64,000 bases of DNA. It comes from Methanobacteriaceae archaeon. Lineage in GTDB: Archaea; Methanobacteriota; Methanobacteria; Methanobacteriales; Methanobacteriaceae. The stretch lies in the NCBI GenBank assembly GCA_030656015.1, contig JAUSNX010000004.1, forward strand, positions 496,001 through 560,000, read 5' to 3'. The notes under the pieces are model-generated. The model searched no databases. It saw only the letters and a program-made list of their open reading frames with translations, and was not told the DNA's origin. How positions within the stretch are numbered: the first letter of the stretch is position 1; each line of letters starts with the position of its first letter. Of this stretch, positions 29,255-38,569 are shown piece by piece. Both the position numbers and the translations under genes were made by a program.

Positions 29255-30025
29255 ATGGAAAGTGAAAGATATAAAATAGGCTGGAAAAAGCTTAAAGAAG
29301 TTGATGGTAGTGCAGGAGAGGCAGTAGTAGAAAGTTTGAATGAAATCGCACCAGATTTAGGCCAATACATTATTGAGTACGAGTTTGGCGATGTTTACTC
29401 CCGTACAGGGACCTCCCTAAAGCAAAAAGAGGTTGCAGTGGTTGCCGCACTAACTGCAATGGGAAATGCAGCTCCCCAATTAAAAGTTCATATAAATGGG
29501 GCCATTAATGTGGGTTGTTCTATTGAAGAACTGGTAGAAATAATGATTCAGATGTCAGTTTACTGTGGATTTCCAGCAGCTATAAATGGAATAACCGTAT
29601 TAAAAGAAGTGATTTATGAAAGAGGTATTAAATTTAATCCTGTTTCTCAAAATTCAGATGAAAATAGATTTAAAACCGGAACAAAATGGTTAGAAAAATT
29701 GGAAGAAGGTCATATTCAGGAATTGAAGGAAAAATTAGATTCAATAGCACCAGATATGGTAAATTATATTATTGGACATGCTTATGGTTCCGTGTACAAC
29801 AGAAAAAATCTTGAAGCAAGCTTTCGCCAAATTGCAACCATATCTGCACTTACCGTTAAGGGAACGGCCCAGAGCCAATTAGCATTTCATGTAAAAGCAG
29901 GATTAAGTATTGGGCTGACAAAAGAAGAAATAATAGAAACTATGATTCTGATGAGCGTTTACGCAGGATTTCCAGCAGCCATAAATGGATTAAATGTAGC
30001 CAAAAATGTTTTTAAAGAATTATAA
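29255..30025 (+). CDS. Tandem-domain carboxymuconolactone decarboxylase family protein
   Basis: A 256-residue protein built from two CMD domains of about 115 residues. Each has the phrase GDVYSRTGTSLKQKEVAVVAALTA (first) or GSVYNRKNLEASFRQIATIS (second; both shortened), then a helix pair ending in YCGFPAAINGI or YAGFPAAINGL. Neither domain has the CxxC of AhpD, so peroxidase-like redox chemistry is unlikely; a decarboxylase-like or other acid-base role is more plausible. AGAAGGGACATTC gives a ribosome site at 29241-29253. The internal duplication is clear from the shared FPAAING. Confidence 0.88.
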   Translation: MESERYKIGWKKLKEVDGSAGEAVVESLNEIAPDLGQYIIEYEFGDVYSRTGTSLKQKEVAVVAALTAMGNAAPQLKVHINGAINVGCSIEELVEIMIQMSVYCGFPAAINGITVLKEVIYERGIKFNPVSQNSDENRFKTGTKWLEKLEEGHIQELKEKLDSIAPDMVNYIIGHAYGSVYNRKNLEASFRQIATISALTVKGTAQSQLAFHVKAGLSIGLTKEEIIETMILMSVYAGFPAAINGLNVAKNVFKEL

Positions 30026-30315
30026 TCATTTTATTTATATATTAATTCTATTATTTTAGTTATTTAAATAAAATCAAGAAAAATCTTGTAAAATTTGGGC
30101 TTGATTTTGGCAAATTTATTTAAACTACAAAATGTAATAAAAATAATTAGTTGAATTTATAGTGTTGAAGTTAGTATAATTCCAACCAAGAATAATAAAG
30201 TAAAATGTTTGTATATTAATATAATTAATATATTAAACTGGGAAAACTGCACATAAATACTAATTTAAAGATAAATCATGATTTAAAATAGTTATTAATA
30301 ATATTAGGTGATTAT

Positions 30316-30801
30316 ATGGAAAGATTAGGTTCATTTAAAGAATATTTACCCATTAAAACAAAAAAGGCAGGAGATAAAAATGTGGGCTTGCTGGTTGATG
30401 GGCCAAACATGCTCAGAAAAGAATTTTGTCTTAATTTAGACTTTATAAAAGAACTTTTAGAAGAAAATGGTAGTTTAAAAGTAGCTAAAGTTCTTTTAAA
30501 TCAATATGCGTCTGATAAATTAATTGAAGCCATAGTTAACCAGGGTTTTTCTCCCATGATGGTGGCGGGAGACGTGGATGTTCAAATGGCAGTAGAGGCC
30601 TATGAATTGATTTACAACCCCAATATTGACATACTGGCACTTATGACCCGTAATGCCGAGTTTATGCCACTTATTAATATTGCTAAAGAGAATGGTAAAG
30701 AAACAATAGTAATCGGGGCCGAACCTGGTTTTAGTATTGCTTTAAAAAACGCTGCAGACAGTACAATTGTTTTAAATGGTGAAAACAGCTGCAAAGATTA
30801 A
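30316..30801 (+). CDS. NYN domain protein, TIGR00288-type
   Basis: A 161-residue protein with a NYN (PIN-like) nuclease fold: [15 protein letters not shown] supplies the first Asp, [17 protein letters not shown] the central Asp pair, and [13 protein letters not shown] the next site, where the usual SxDxDF is replaced by RNAEF. The end, [20 protein letters not shown], is conserved in archaeal TIGR00288 proteins. NYN domains cleave RNA; here the altered third site could reduce activity. A GGTGATTAT site precedes the ATG. Monocistronic. Confidence 0.85.
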   Translation: MERLGSFKEYLPIKTKKAGDKNVGLLVDGPNMLRKEFCLNLDFIKELLEENGSLKVAKVLLNQYASDKLIEAIVNQGFSPMMVAGDVDVQMAVEAYELIYNPNIDILALMTRNAEFMPLINIAKENGKETIVIGAEPGFSIALKNAADSTIVLNGENSCKD

Positions 30802-30964
30802 TTTAATTATTTTATTATTTTAAATATAATTTTTGATTAATATTATTAATTTTTTATTTAATTTCTCTTCAATTTCATATTAATTAGATACTATTTTTTT
30901 ATATTCATTTAATTTATCCTCTTTTTACTCAATTATAAATAAAATTTAAAACAAATTTATTATA

Positions 30965-31045
30965 ATGACTAATAAAAAGGATTTGAAAAAAGAAAGTGAG
31001 AAAGGTATAAAACATGCTCATCATTCTGGGAGTCCTCGTCCTTGA
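30965..31045 (+). CDS. Possible 26-residue basic peptide
   Basis: A short frame from ATG at 30965, rich in Lys, His and Ser, ending in HSGSPRP. There is no clear Shine-Dalgarno site, only a TATA-like sequence directly before it, so it would need to be leaderless. The stretch is less AT-rich than the rest of the 375-base gap between the NYN and stress-protein genes. It could equally be part of a leader or a chance frame. Confidence 0.2.
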   Translation: MTNKKDLKKESEKGIKHAHHSGSPRP

Positions 31046-31176
31046 TTAAAGTGATTATAATTGGTATTTTAGTTCGTACTGGGCCCATTTATAGATAAAA
31101 CAATTATCTTAAGGTTTAAGTCGATTAAATCCATATTATCAGTTATTAATTTATTAGTCAGTTAAGGGGTGAAAAA

Positions 31177-31623
31177 ATGTATAAGAATATACTATTAACC
31201 ACAGATGGTTCCAAATATTCAAAAAAAGCAGGTGAACATGCGATAGAGCTTGCAAAATTAATTGGTTCAAATATAACTGTTTTGAGTGTAATTGAAACCT
31301 CTTACATTCAAACGTTGCCTGAAGGCGACTTGATTGAAAGAATGGAAGATGTAATGAAAAAAGAAGGACAAAATGCCTTGGACAGTTTTACTCAGCAATT
31401 AGAAATGCACAAATGCAATGGTTCGTGTGAAAATATAACATTAAAAACCGAACTTAAGGTAGGTAGTCCCTCAGAAACTATTTTAGAAACCATCAAAGAA
31501 GAAGATATAGGTCTAGTAATTATGGGAAATTCTGGAAAACATGGTTTAGACCGTTTCTTACTGGGAAGTGTGGCTGAAAAAGTTTTAAGGTCTGCAACAT
31601 GCCCCGTATTAGTTGTACGTTAA
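31177..31623 (+). CDS. Universal stress protein (UspA family)
   Basis: A 148-residue UspA-fold protein. The N terminus [20 protein letters not shown] has the conserved Asp, and the C-terminal ATP-binding motif is [19 protein letters not shown], matching G-2x-G-9x-G-S. It is therefore probably an ATP-binding type that dimerises. AAGGGGTGAAAAA precedes the ATG. It sits just upstream of a TrkH potassium transporter gene; Usp domains are linked to K+ transport in several systems, so regulation of TrkH is a reasonable inference. They have separate promoters. Confidence 0.92.
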   Translation: MYKNILLTTDGSKYSKKAGEHAIELAKLIGSNITVLSVIETSYIQTLPEGDLIERMEDVMKKEGQNALDSFTQQLEMHKCNGSCENITLKTELKVGSPSETILETIKEEDIGLVIMGNSGKHGLDRFLLGSVAEKVLRSATCPVLVVR

Positions 31624-31755
31624 TTGTGCCTTATTTTTAATTAAACTTACTTTTTCTAACACTAAGATAACTATTAATCCCATTAAGTCATTTAAATCCC
31701 CAAATAAGGCCAATATCTACTAAATATGAAAAATATCAGTTAATCGACCACAAGA

Positions 31756-31764
31756 TTTATATAT
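31756..31764 (+). promoter_or_regulatory. Box A promoter upstream of trkH
   Basis: TTTATATAT with a purine-rich stretch directly before it. A start near 31785 would give a leader of about 160 bases, long for an archaeon. Confidence 0.5.
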
Positions 31765-31794
31765 TTCTGAGTTCATACTGTGTGAATTAGATAG

Positions 31795-31817
31795 ATGCCT
31801 AAAAGAAAATTAGGCAT
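31795..31817 (+). promoter_or_regulatory. Leader hairpin of trkH
   Basis: ATGCCTAA (31795-31802) pairs perfectly with TTAGGCAT (31810-31817) around a 7-base purine loop (AAGAAAA). It lies just after the predicted transcription start. A second GATGCCT copy appears near 31919-31925, just before the ribosome site, and could compete for the same arm. Confidence 0.5.
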
Positions 31818-31946
31818 TTATTCTTCAAAATAAGAAAAATGAACAGTTTTAGTAGATTATAATGAATTTCTAATCAGTTCGATGAAAAATCACTTTAAAA
31901 TTAAAAACTGATCAATGTGATGCCTATGAATAAATGGGGATAAAAC

Positions 31947-33431
31947 ATGCAACAAATAAATCGAATTAGTAAAAAAGAAATAAGTACTATTATGCATCAT
32001 ACTGGCGATGTATGTCTTCTTTTAGGGATCGCCATTCTAATACCAATTATAATTTCATTAATTTATCATGAACCTCAATATATAGTTCCTTTTTTATCTG
32101 CATCTATAGTTACCATGTTATTTGGTGCCATAAGCAGAAAATTGTTTAAAAAAGAAGGAAGCATGACCCTTAAAGTGGCCATGGTTTTTTCAACTTTAAT
32201 ATGGCTGATTGTATGCGCTCTGAGTGCACTGCCCTACTATTTTTCTGGAGAATTATCATATCTTAATGCTTATTTTGAGGCCATGTCAGGTTTTACCACC
32301 ACTGGTTTCAGTATGTACCCTAATTTAGATGTAGTTTCTTATACCATACACTTCTGGCGCGCATTTACCCAATGGCTCGGCGGTTTAGGAATAATATTTC
32401 TGGTTTTAGCTCTTTTAAGATCCACTGGGGCCGATGTTATGCGTTTGTATATTGCAGAAGGTCGTGAAGAAAGATTACTTCCTAGTGTAAAACATACTAC
32501 TCGTGTTATTGTTTATATTTATGCCGGATTCACCGTTCTGGGAATAATTCTCTTTATTTTAGCCGGAATGCCTATTTTTGATTCTATTTTCCAAACATTT
32601 GTTACACTATCCACTGGTGGATTTGGAATGCACAACACCAGTATTCTATTTTACAATAATGTTTGGATTGAAATTGTGGCCATGATTATTATGATGATTG
32701 GAGCCACCAACTTTGCCCTGCACTTTACGGTGATAAAAGGTAACTGGAGGGAGTATTTTAAGGATATAGAAACCAAGGTGGCCTACAGTCTGATAATCAT
32801 AGCCACCATCCTGGTTACATTTATGTTGCTTAAAAACCATATTTACGGTTCTGGCCTATTGGAAAACCTTCGATTTGCCCTTTTCCAAGTAGTATCTGCG
32901 GTAACCACCACTGGGCTGCAAACTGCATTCTATCCAGATATTCTTAAACAATGGATTGGTTTAGGCATATTTTTAATCACCTTACTAATGATTATTGGTG
33001 CCGGATCTGGTTCTACAGGTGGAGGTATTAAATGGCTGAGATTTGGAATACTAATTAAAAGTATGGTCTGGCAGGTTAAGTCATTCATATTACCCGGCAA
33101 AGCCATAATCCCCAAGAAAATTCACCACGTGAGTGAATTAAAGGTAACTGATGATGTGTTAAGATTCGTTGGAGCATTTGTATTTACCTATTTCGTAGTT
33201 TATATTGCCAGTGTAATCCTAGTTCTGCTTTATTACAATAATATTTCCCAAGTAATCTTTGAAGTGGCCTCTGCCCTGAGTAATGTGGGCCTTTCCAGCG
33301 GATTGCTGACTGCCAGCTCTCCCCCCCTGGTGAAAATTGTTTTCATCATTGATTTCTGGATGGGACGGTTAGAAATATGGCCTGTGCTTTTATTAGCATT
33401 TATAACCATTAAAAATATTTCCAGAAGATAA
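31947..33431 (+). CDS. trkH: TrkH/KtrB-type potassium uptake channel subunit
   Basis: A 494-residue membrane protein with four repeated M1-pore-M2 units. The selectivity filter segments are MSGFTTTGFSM, TLSTGGFGMHN, SAVTTTGLQTA and ALSNVGLSSG, each holding the Gly that defines Trk/Ktr K+ conductance. It takes up K+ with a cytoplasmic TrkA/KtrA ring, which is not encoded in this window. The length fits the family. A GGGGAT site lies 5 bases before the ATG at 31947. It has a long structured leader. Confidence 0.94.
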   Translation: MQQINRISKKEISTIMHHTGDVCLLLGIAILIPIIISLIYHEPQYIVPFLSASIVTMLFGAISRKLFKKEGSMTLKVAMVFSTLIWLIVCALSALPYYFSGELSYLNAYFEAMSGFTTTGFSMYPNLDVVSYTIHFWRAFTQWLGGLGIIFLVLALLRSTGADVMRLYIAEGREERLLPSVKHTTRVIVYIYAGFTVLGIILFILAGMPIFDSIFQTFVTLSTGGFGMHNTSILFYNNVWIEIVAMIIMMIGATNFALHFTVIKGNWREYFKDIETKVAYSLIIIATILVTFMLLKNHIYGSGLLENLRFALFQVVSAVTTTGLQTAFYPDILKQWIGLGIFLITLLMIIGAGSGSTGGGIKWLRFGILIKSMVWQVKSFILPGKAIIPKKIHHVSELKVTDDVLRFVGAFVFTYFVVYIASVILVLLYYNNISQVIFEVASALSNVGLSSGLLTASSPPLVKIVFIIDFWMGRLEIWPVLLLAFITIKNISRR

Positions 33432-33661
33432 AGTATCTGGATTTATTTTATTTTATTTTTCTATTTTTAATTTCTTAAAAGTAAAAATAACAATTTATAT
33501 TCAGTTTTATCTAATAAAATCAAATCTGTCTTATTTTGTAATAATAATCAAATTATTTCAATTAATTATTTTATTTGATTATTGTTTTTAATTGTCAAAT
33601 ACTAAAAATGCACCTAAAATAAATACTTTGAGTAATAAAATATAGGATAAGAGGTGCTTTT

Positions 33662-34180
33662 ATGAAGTCTGATTTACTGCCAATAGTTTTAATTATAGTT
33701 ATACTGGCCATTGTAGGTGGAGGTATTTTTTATTTCTACGCCTGGACCAGTGATTTTGACCAAGGCGATGTCTTTTTCCAGATACCCGGCGGATGGTCCC
33801 AGAACCAGGCCGTGGGTGATTTTAATAATACTGTTTTTTCTCAAGTAGTTTATACCCAACAAATAAAAAATGCGTCCGGTGCTGATCAAGAAGCGTTTAT
33901 AATAGTTCAAATGCAAAAAATTGGTGGAACTGGGTTTAATGCAACTAGTTTACAGGTTTCTATACTGAATTCATCCAATTCTTCAGTTAGTAACCTGAAA
34001 GTAAATGATTACAATGTAATGCAATACACTAGAAATGGTCCAACTGTAGCCAATAAAATCGCTACCATTGACAGTGGAAACTATATGTACATAGTTGAGT
34101 ATGTATGTCCTCCATCAGTCGCTAATCAGACCGAAGACGCTTATTTAAACATTTTGAAAACATTAAAAATTTCAAAATAG
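33662..34180 (+). CDS. Membrane-anchored PsbP-related extracellular protein
   Basis: A 172-residue protein with one N-terminal transmembrane helix (residues about 6-27) and an exported domain. The domain (FFQIPGGWSQNQAVGDFNNT onward, with IDSGNYMYIVEYVCPPSV) resembles small PsbP-like proteins found widely in methanogens. The fold is thought to be a beta-sheet and the function in archaea is unknown. AAGAGGTGCTTTT precedes the ATG. Asn-rich surface residues suggest glycosylation. No partner gene is adjacent. Confidence 0.75.
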   Translation: MKSDLLPIVLIIVILAIVGGGIFYFYAWTSDFDQGDVFFQIPGGWSQNQAVGDFNNTVFSQVVYTQQIKNASGADQEAFIIVQMQKIGGTGFNATSLQVSILNSSNSSVSNLKVNDYNVMQYTRNGPTVANKIATIDSGNYMYIVEYVCPPSVANQTEDAYLNILKTLKISK

Positions 34181-34387
34181 TTTAAAATAAGTAAATACTA
34201 ATAATTTTTTGCTGGGAAAAAGTAGTATGATTTAGCTATTAATATCAGTGAAAAGTGTATAATATTGAAAACTTGTTTAGTAATTTACTTTAAATAAAAA
34301 AATTACAAATAATAAGGTATAGTCTAAAAACATAGGCTTGATTATACATTATTTCATACTACAAATCAATATTAGGTGGTGATTTTA

Positions 34388-34846
34388 ATGCAAATAGAAG
34401 AAAAAGTTGTGGCAGAAGAGCAACATGCCTTAATAAATTATATAGGGCCTGTTGAGGATATGGGAGACCTTATAAATGAAATAGCCGCTTGGATAGAAGA
34501 TAATGCGATTCAGGTTGCAGGATCCCCTTTTGCGATTTATTATACCAGTCCCAAGGACGATGCTGAAAAGGTTACTTATGATATTGGATTTCCAGTACTG
34601 GGCGAAATCCAGGGGACATCCCGAATTGTTATAGCTACCATACCAGAGCATACTGTTATTTCAGCCAAATATAAAGGGCCTTACAGTGATTTACCAGACG
34701 TTTATAAGGCCATGGTAGAGTTTGTAATGATTAATAAATACGATGTTATTGGTTCACCAAAAGAAATATATTACAACTCTCCAGAGGATGTTTCAGTCAA
34801 TGAATTAGTTACTGAAGTCCAATTTCCAGTTATTAAAATGGGATAA
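34388..34846 (+). CDS. GyrI-like effector-binding domain protein (copy 3)
   Basis: A 152-residue GyrI-like protein, paralogous to those at 25922 and 26515 (AIYYTSPKDDAEKV, AKYKGPYSDLPDVYKAMVEF, ELVTEVQFPVIKMG). I choose ATG at 34388: AGGTGGTG immediately upstream acts as the ribosome site, although those GTGs could be read as earlier starts. It is a ligand-binding protein without a DNA-binding domain. Divergent copies at three places suggest repeated expansion of this family. Confidence 0.87.
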   Translation: MQIEEKVVAEEQHALINYIGPVEDMGDLINEIAAWIEDNAIQVAGSPFAIYYTSPKDDAEKVTYDIGFPVLGEIQGTSRIVIATIPEHTVISAKYKGPYSDLPDVYKAMVEFVMINKYDVIGSPKEIYYNSPEDVSVNELVTEVQFPVIKMG

Positions 34847-34949
34847 TTATAAAAAGCAAATAAAATAAAATAGTTGGGATTAATAACATTAATTAAAATC
34901 CTTTTTAATTAATTTTTTATATTCATTCTATTTTTATTCTACAATTACC

Positions 34950-36089
34950 TCAATCCAAAGCAGTTCTAGCTATTTCCTTAAATGAATCAGCAATATAATC
35001 TATTTGCTCTTGACTCATACCATAAGCACTGCATTTGAACCATTCGGTCTGGCCACGCTTTATTCCCACAATTTTGCGTTTTTTCAGTTCTTCATAAAGG
35101 AAAAATCCTCTTCGTGAGTGTTTTTGAGCAATTTCATGGAAGAATGGTGTTTCAAATCTCACCAGATCATGATTAGTAGGCCGCACACCCACTTGTACCA
35201 CCCCATCAATTTCCTCCATTTGTTCTACAAAATTTCTGGCCTTTTGGACTTCATCGTCCCATTTACTTACTCGTTCAACTAAATGAGGCAAGGATGCCAT
35301 TAAGGTGGCCACTGGAGCGCCCCTACTGGTACATCCAAGCATCTCAATTTCCTTTTTTTGATGTCTGGAAGATCTTTCAAGAAGTTTATCAGCCCATTCT
35401 TCTTTCATCCCCAGAACTCCAATAGGGCCTGATGCAGCCATACTTTTATGACCACTTCCCACTACAAAGTCAACATTTAGTTCTTTAGCATCAATAGGTA
35501 GCCTTCCCATGGAATAAGCGCAATTTAAAACCAGTGGGACACCAGCATCCTGGCAAATTTTTCCAATTTTTTTGGCATCAGTTAAATTCCCATAATCGCC
35601 ATCTACATGGGTCAAAAGGGCCAATTTTATTTCACCTTTCTCATCAATGGCATTTTCTAGAACTTCCCTATATTTTTCAGGAGTTATTTCAAATTCAGGG
35701 CCACTATTATTCGGAACTTCAACTATATTTAAAGAATTACGCTCTGCCGCCAGGTGAGTAGTATAATGAGCATTTCCATCCACTACAATGGTGTCCCCTT
35801 TATCACATAAAGCATGCATTATCGCAAATTTACCTTCTCTTGCCCCATGAACGGTTCTCACTGCATCAACATTGATAAATTTGGCCAGATCCTCTAAAAA
35901 TCCTCCAATAGAGGGTTTAGCAATTTCATCTAATCGTCCAGCACAGTAATCACAGACACTGTATCCATCACCAAAATCATAAAGTGCCTCTCTAGCCGCT
36001 GCCGAAAGAACTCCTCCCCTTTGAAGGGGGTTTAAGTTCAGATTTTCCCGTTCCACACTCCGAGTAAGGCCATAATTTTGACATTCCAT
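34950..36089 (-). CDS. pscS: O-phospho-L-seryl-tRNA:Cys-tRNA synthase
   Basis: A 379-residue PLP-dependent enzyme that converts phosphoseryl-tRNA(Cys) to Cys-tRNA(Cys), the second step of the methanogen route to cysteine. The PLP lysine is in [19 protein letters not shown]. The conserved cysteines are in [12 protein letters not shown] and [10 protein letters not shown], and the N-terminal [20 protein letters not shown] is diagnostic. A TGGTGATAAT site precedes the ATG. Its partner SepRS is not in the window. This gene strongly supports a methanogen host. Confidence 0.96.
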   Translation of the reverse strand: MECQNYGLTRSVERENLNLNPLQRGGVLSAAAREALYDFGDGYSVCDYCAGRLDEIAKPSIGGFLEDLAKFINVDAVRTVHGAREGKFAIMHALCDKGDTIVVDGNAHYTTHLAAERNSLNIVEVPNNSGPEFEITPEKYREVLENAIDEKGEIKLALLTHVDGDYGNLTDAKKIGKICQDAGVPLVLNCAYSMGRLPIDAKELNVDFVVGSGHKSMAASGPIGVLGMKEEWADKLLERSSRHQKKEIEMLGCTSRGAPVATLMASLPHLVERVSKWDDEVQKARNFVEQMEEIDGVVQVGVRPTNHDLVRFETPFFHEIAQKHSRRGFFLYEELKKRKIVGIKRGQTEWFKCSAYGMSQEQIDYIADSFKEIARTALD

Positions 36090-36164
36090 ATTATCACCAC
36101 TATTTAAACAATTAATAAGCTAATTTAATAAAATAATTAATTTTAAGGATTATATAATCCTTAG

Positions 36165-37466
36165 TTATCCAACAACCCTCAAATCATGAGCCAGAATTTT
36201 AGGAATTACAAATGAACCATACTGCCTCACGGGAGATTTAATTTTCTCTGCTGATTTTAAAGAGTCGAAAATGTTTCCAGATAGCATTGCTTTCTTAACC
36301 GGGGCCTTTATTTCACCATCTTTGATTATAAAAGCATTGTTGGCTTCCACTGAGAAATCTCCAGAGATAGGGTTAGCTGTGTGTGCCCCTAAAACATCCG
36401 TTACTAAAATAGCATCTTTTAATTCAGATAAATCCCTTTGTTTTGTGAATTCTAAAACCAGGTTACTTGGACCCACAGATGGAGTTTCTGCAAAGGAACG
36501 ACTACCATTTCCAGTACTGGAAGTTTTTCCTTTATGGGCCGTATATAAATCGTATATAAATCCTTTTAAAATACCATTTTCAACTAAAGTCGTTTTTTCT
36601 GACGGTGTTCCTTCCCCATCACAGCGAGATGATAAAAGGCCATTTTCCAAGGTACCATCATCAAATATACTAACATTTGAAGAAAATACTTCTTCACCAA
36701 TTTTATCAGCTAATATAGATCTGCCTCTTTGAACATTATCTGCATTTATAGCACTGATGAAAGTCCCTAAAAGGCCTGCAGCAGCATGATAATCCAGTAC
36801 AACATCCATGTCCCTGGTTTCTACAGATTCTCCACCTATAGAATCTTTAGCAATTTGACATACTTGTTTAGCTAGTTTTTCAGGATCAATATCCATAAAA
36901 CAGGAAGATACCGAATCATACGCTGTTGATTTTTCCCCATCTTTTTCAGCATTAACTGCAATGTAGCCTCCAAAGCCCGTGGAAATATTTTTGCATTCCA
37001 CACCATTAGAATTTAAAATAAAGGATTTTGCAAGACCGGTGGAAAATCCGCCCGAGGTCGGTTCGCATTTTTCCTCCATTACACTATCCAACATGGATTG
37101 AGCAAAATTTATAGCGTCTTCCACTTCCATAGAATTAAATTTTGAATCATAAGTTCCTTTAATGTTCGAATAATTCCCCTGCTCTGCTAGAACAAAGTTT
37201 TCATCCTTTTCATTAGCTTTTGAATTAGAAACAGCACGTTTAACCGCACTTTCAATTTCTTCAAGATCAGAAGTGTATGAAAATCCCATTTTACTGTCAA
37301 TAATGACCCTTATTCCCAATCCCATTGTTGAATCTTCTTTAGCAAAATCTATATGATCTAGTTGTAAGTCTAATTGAAGTGATTGTTCATTTTCAACGAA
37401 TATTTCCACTATATCCGCATATTTTTGGGCCTTTTTAAGGGCCTGCTCCGCTATACTTTCCATCAT
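36165..37466 (-). CDS. TldE/PmbA-type modulator of a TldD protease
   Basis: A 433-residue protein of the TldD/PmbA family. It has the TldE-like layout: DIVEIFVENEQSLQLDL at the N terminus, LLSSRCDGEGTPSEKTTLVENG in the middle (shown in part) and VLGAHTANPISGDFSVEANN near the end. The HExxxH zinc motif of TldD subunits is absent, so it is the non-catalytic partner in the TldD/TldE peptidase that trims small peptides in bacteria. No TldD gene is in the window. Either of the first two codons could start translation. Confidence 0.92.
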   Translation of the reverse strand: MMESIAEQALKKAQKYADIVEIFVENEQSLQLDLQLDHIDFAKEDSTMGLGIRVIIDSKMGFSYTSDLEEIESAVKRAVSNSKANEKDENFVLAEQGNYSNIKGTYDSKFNSMEVEDAINFAQSMLDSVMEEKCEPTSGGFSTGLAKSFILNSNGVECKNISTGFGGYIAVNAEKDGEKSTAYDSVSSCFMDIDPEKLAKQVCQIAKDSIGGESVETRDMDVVLDYHAAAGLLGTFISAINADNVQRGRSILADKIGEEVFSSNVSIFDDGTLENGLLSSRCDGEGTPSEKTTLVENGILKGFIYDLYTAHKGKTSSTGNGSRSFAETPSVGPSNLVLEFTKQRDLSELKDAILVTDVLGAHTANPISGDFSVEANNAFIIKDGEIKAPVKKAMLSGNIFDSLKSAEKIKSPVRQYGSFVIPKILAHDLRVVG

Positions 37467-37780
37467 CTCTTAAAACTCCCTGATTTGAATTATAATCTAA
37501 AAATCCAAAAATCAATAGTTCCACGATTATTAGAACTATAAATGCCCTTGGAATAAATAATTTTCATTATACTTCTTTAATATAAACGTGAATATGAAAC
37601 TCACTATTATATTTCTTTAATATACTTCTTTAATTTATTATGTTAATTAATATGATTTATTTATTTGAAACAGTTTATTTTTGGTTATAATAAATTTAAA
37701 AGTAATAATTTAAATAACACTATTTATTAAAATAAGCTATAAAATTTCGTTTTAGAATAAAATATAAATTAATAAATTTA
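37467..37780. other. Gene-free interval with a repeated TATA-containing motif
   Basis: About 314 AT-rich bases between the phosphoglycolate phosphatase stop and the TldE start. Three near-identical copies of TATACTTCTTTAATATA occur at 37566-37584, 37606-37624 and 37621-37637. On the minus strand they read TATATTAAAGAAGTATA, upstream of tldE. They may be promoter or regulator sites. Confidence 0.5.
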
Positions 37781-38476
37781 TTAAGACAAATCAGATAATA
37801 CAAAACGCTCAATGGCCTCGGTCACACCATCACCATAGGGATTTTTAGTTACATAATCTGCAATTTCTTTTAATTCAATATCGGCATTGGCCACCGCCAC
37901 TTTATGGCCGGCTACCTTTAAGAAATCAATATCATTTTCACTGTCCCCGGCAGCCAAAATATTTTTGGTTTTAATACCCATTTCATTGGCCACAATTTCC
38001 AGGGAAGAACCTTTATTTACCATAGGGTCAGTTAGATGTAGGGCAAACTTGGTATCATATATTTCCACATCCTGACCATTTAAAACATCTTTAATTATAT
38101 TTTCAGATATATTTCTAAAAAGAGCTATTTCAGATACTCTCATTTCAGAAAAAGGAACTCTCTCCACTTTTTCCCGGGTTTCAGATTGATTTTTTAAGTA
38201 ATCATAAGCATTTTCTGCCTTTCTAATATCACCTAGAACCTTCATCCGACCCTGTGAAAGAATCACACCACCATTTTCAGCTACCAAGCCGCCACTTGTA
38301 CCCAAAAATACAGAAACTGCCCTAGTAAAGCATAAAATATTACCTGTGACTATGATAACTGGTATTCCAGCATTTTCTGCCTTTCTAATGGCCTCAATAG
38401 CACTTATACATACCTTACGAGTGTGATCAGTTATTGTTCCATCAATATCTAAGGCAATGGCTTTAATAGAGTTCAT
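37781..38476 (-). CDS. Phosphoglycolate phosphatase, archaeal HAD type
   Basis: A 231-residue HAD phosphatase. Motif I is ALDIDGTITD, motif II VIIVTGN, the conserved lysine is in PMVNKGSSLEIV, and motif IV reads AAGDSENDIDFL. The C2-type cap between motif II and the lysine fits the archaeal phosphoglycolate phosphatase group (TA0175-like), which removes phosphate from 2-phosphoglycolate. Other sugar-phosphate substrates are possible. It lies downstream of hypD on the same strand. Confidence 0.9.
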   Translation of the reverse strand: MNSIKAIALDIDGTITDHTRKVCISAIEAIRKAENAGIPVIIVTGNILCFTRAVSVFLGTSGGLVAENGGVILSQGRMKVLGDIRKAENAYDYLKNQSETREKVERVPFSEMRVSEIALFRNISENIIKDVLNGQDVEIYDTKFALHLTDPMVNKGSSLEIVANEMGIKTKNILAAGDSENDIDFLKVAGHKVAVANADIELKEIADYVTKNPYGDGVTEAIERFVLSDLS

Positions 38477-38569
38477 TTTTTTCTCCGGTTATTTTAGATG
38501 AATTAAAAAAGTTAAAAATAAAAAAGATTGTTTTAAGTTTAATTTTTAAGATTTATTGAAATGTAAAGA

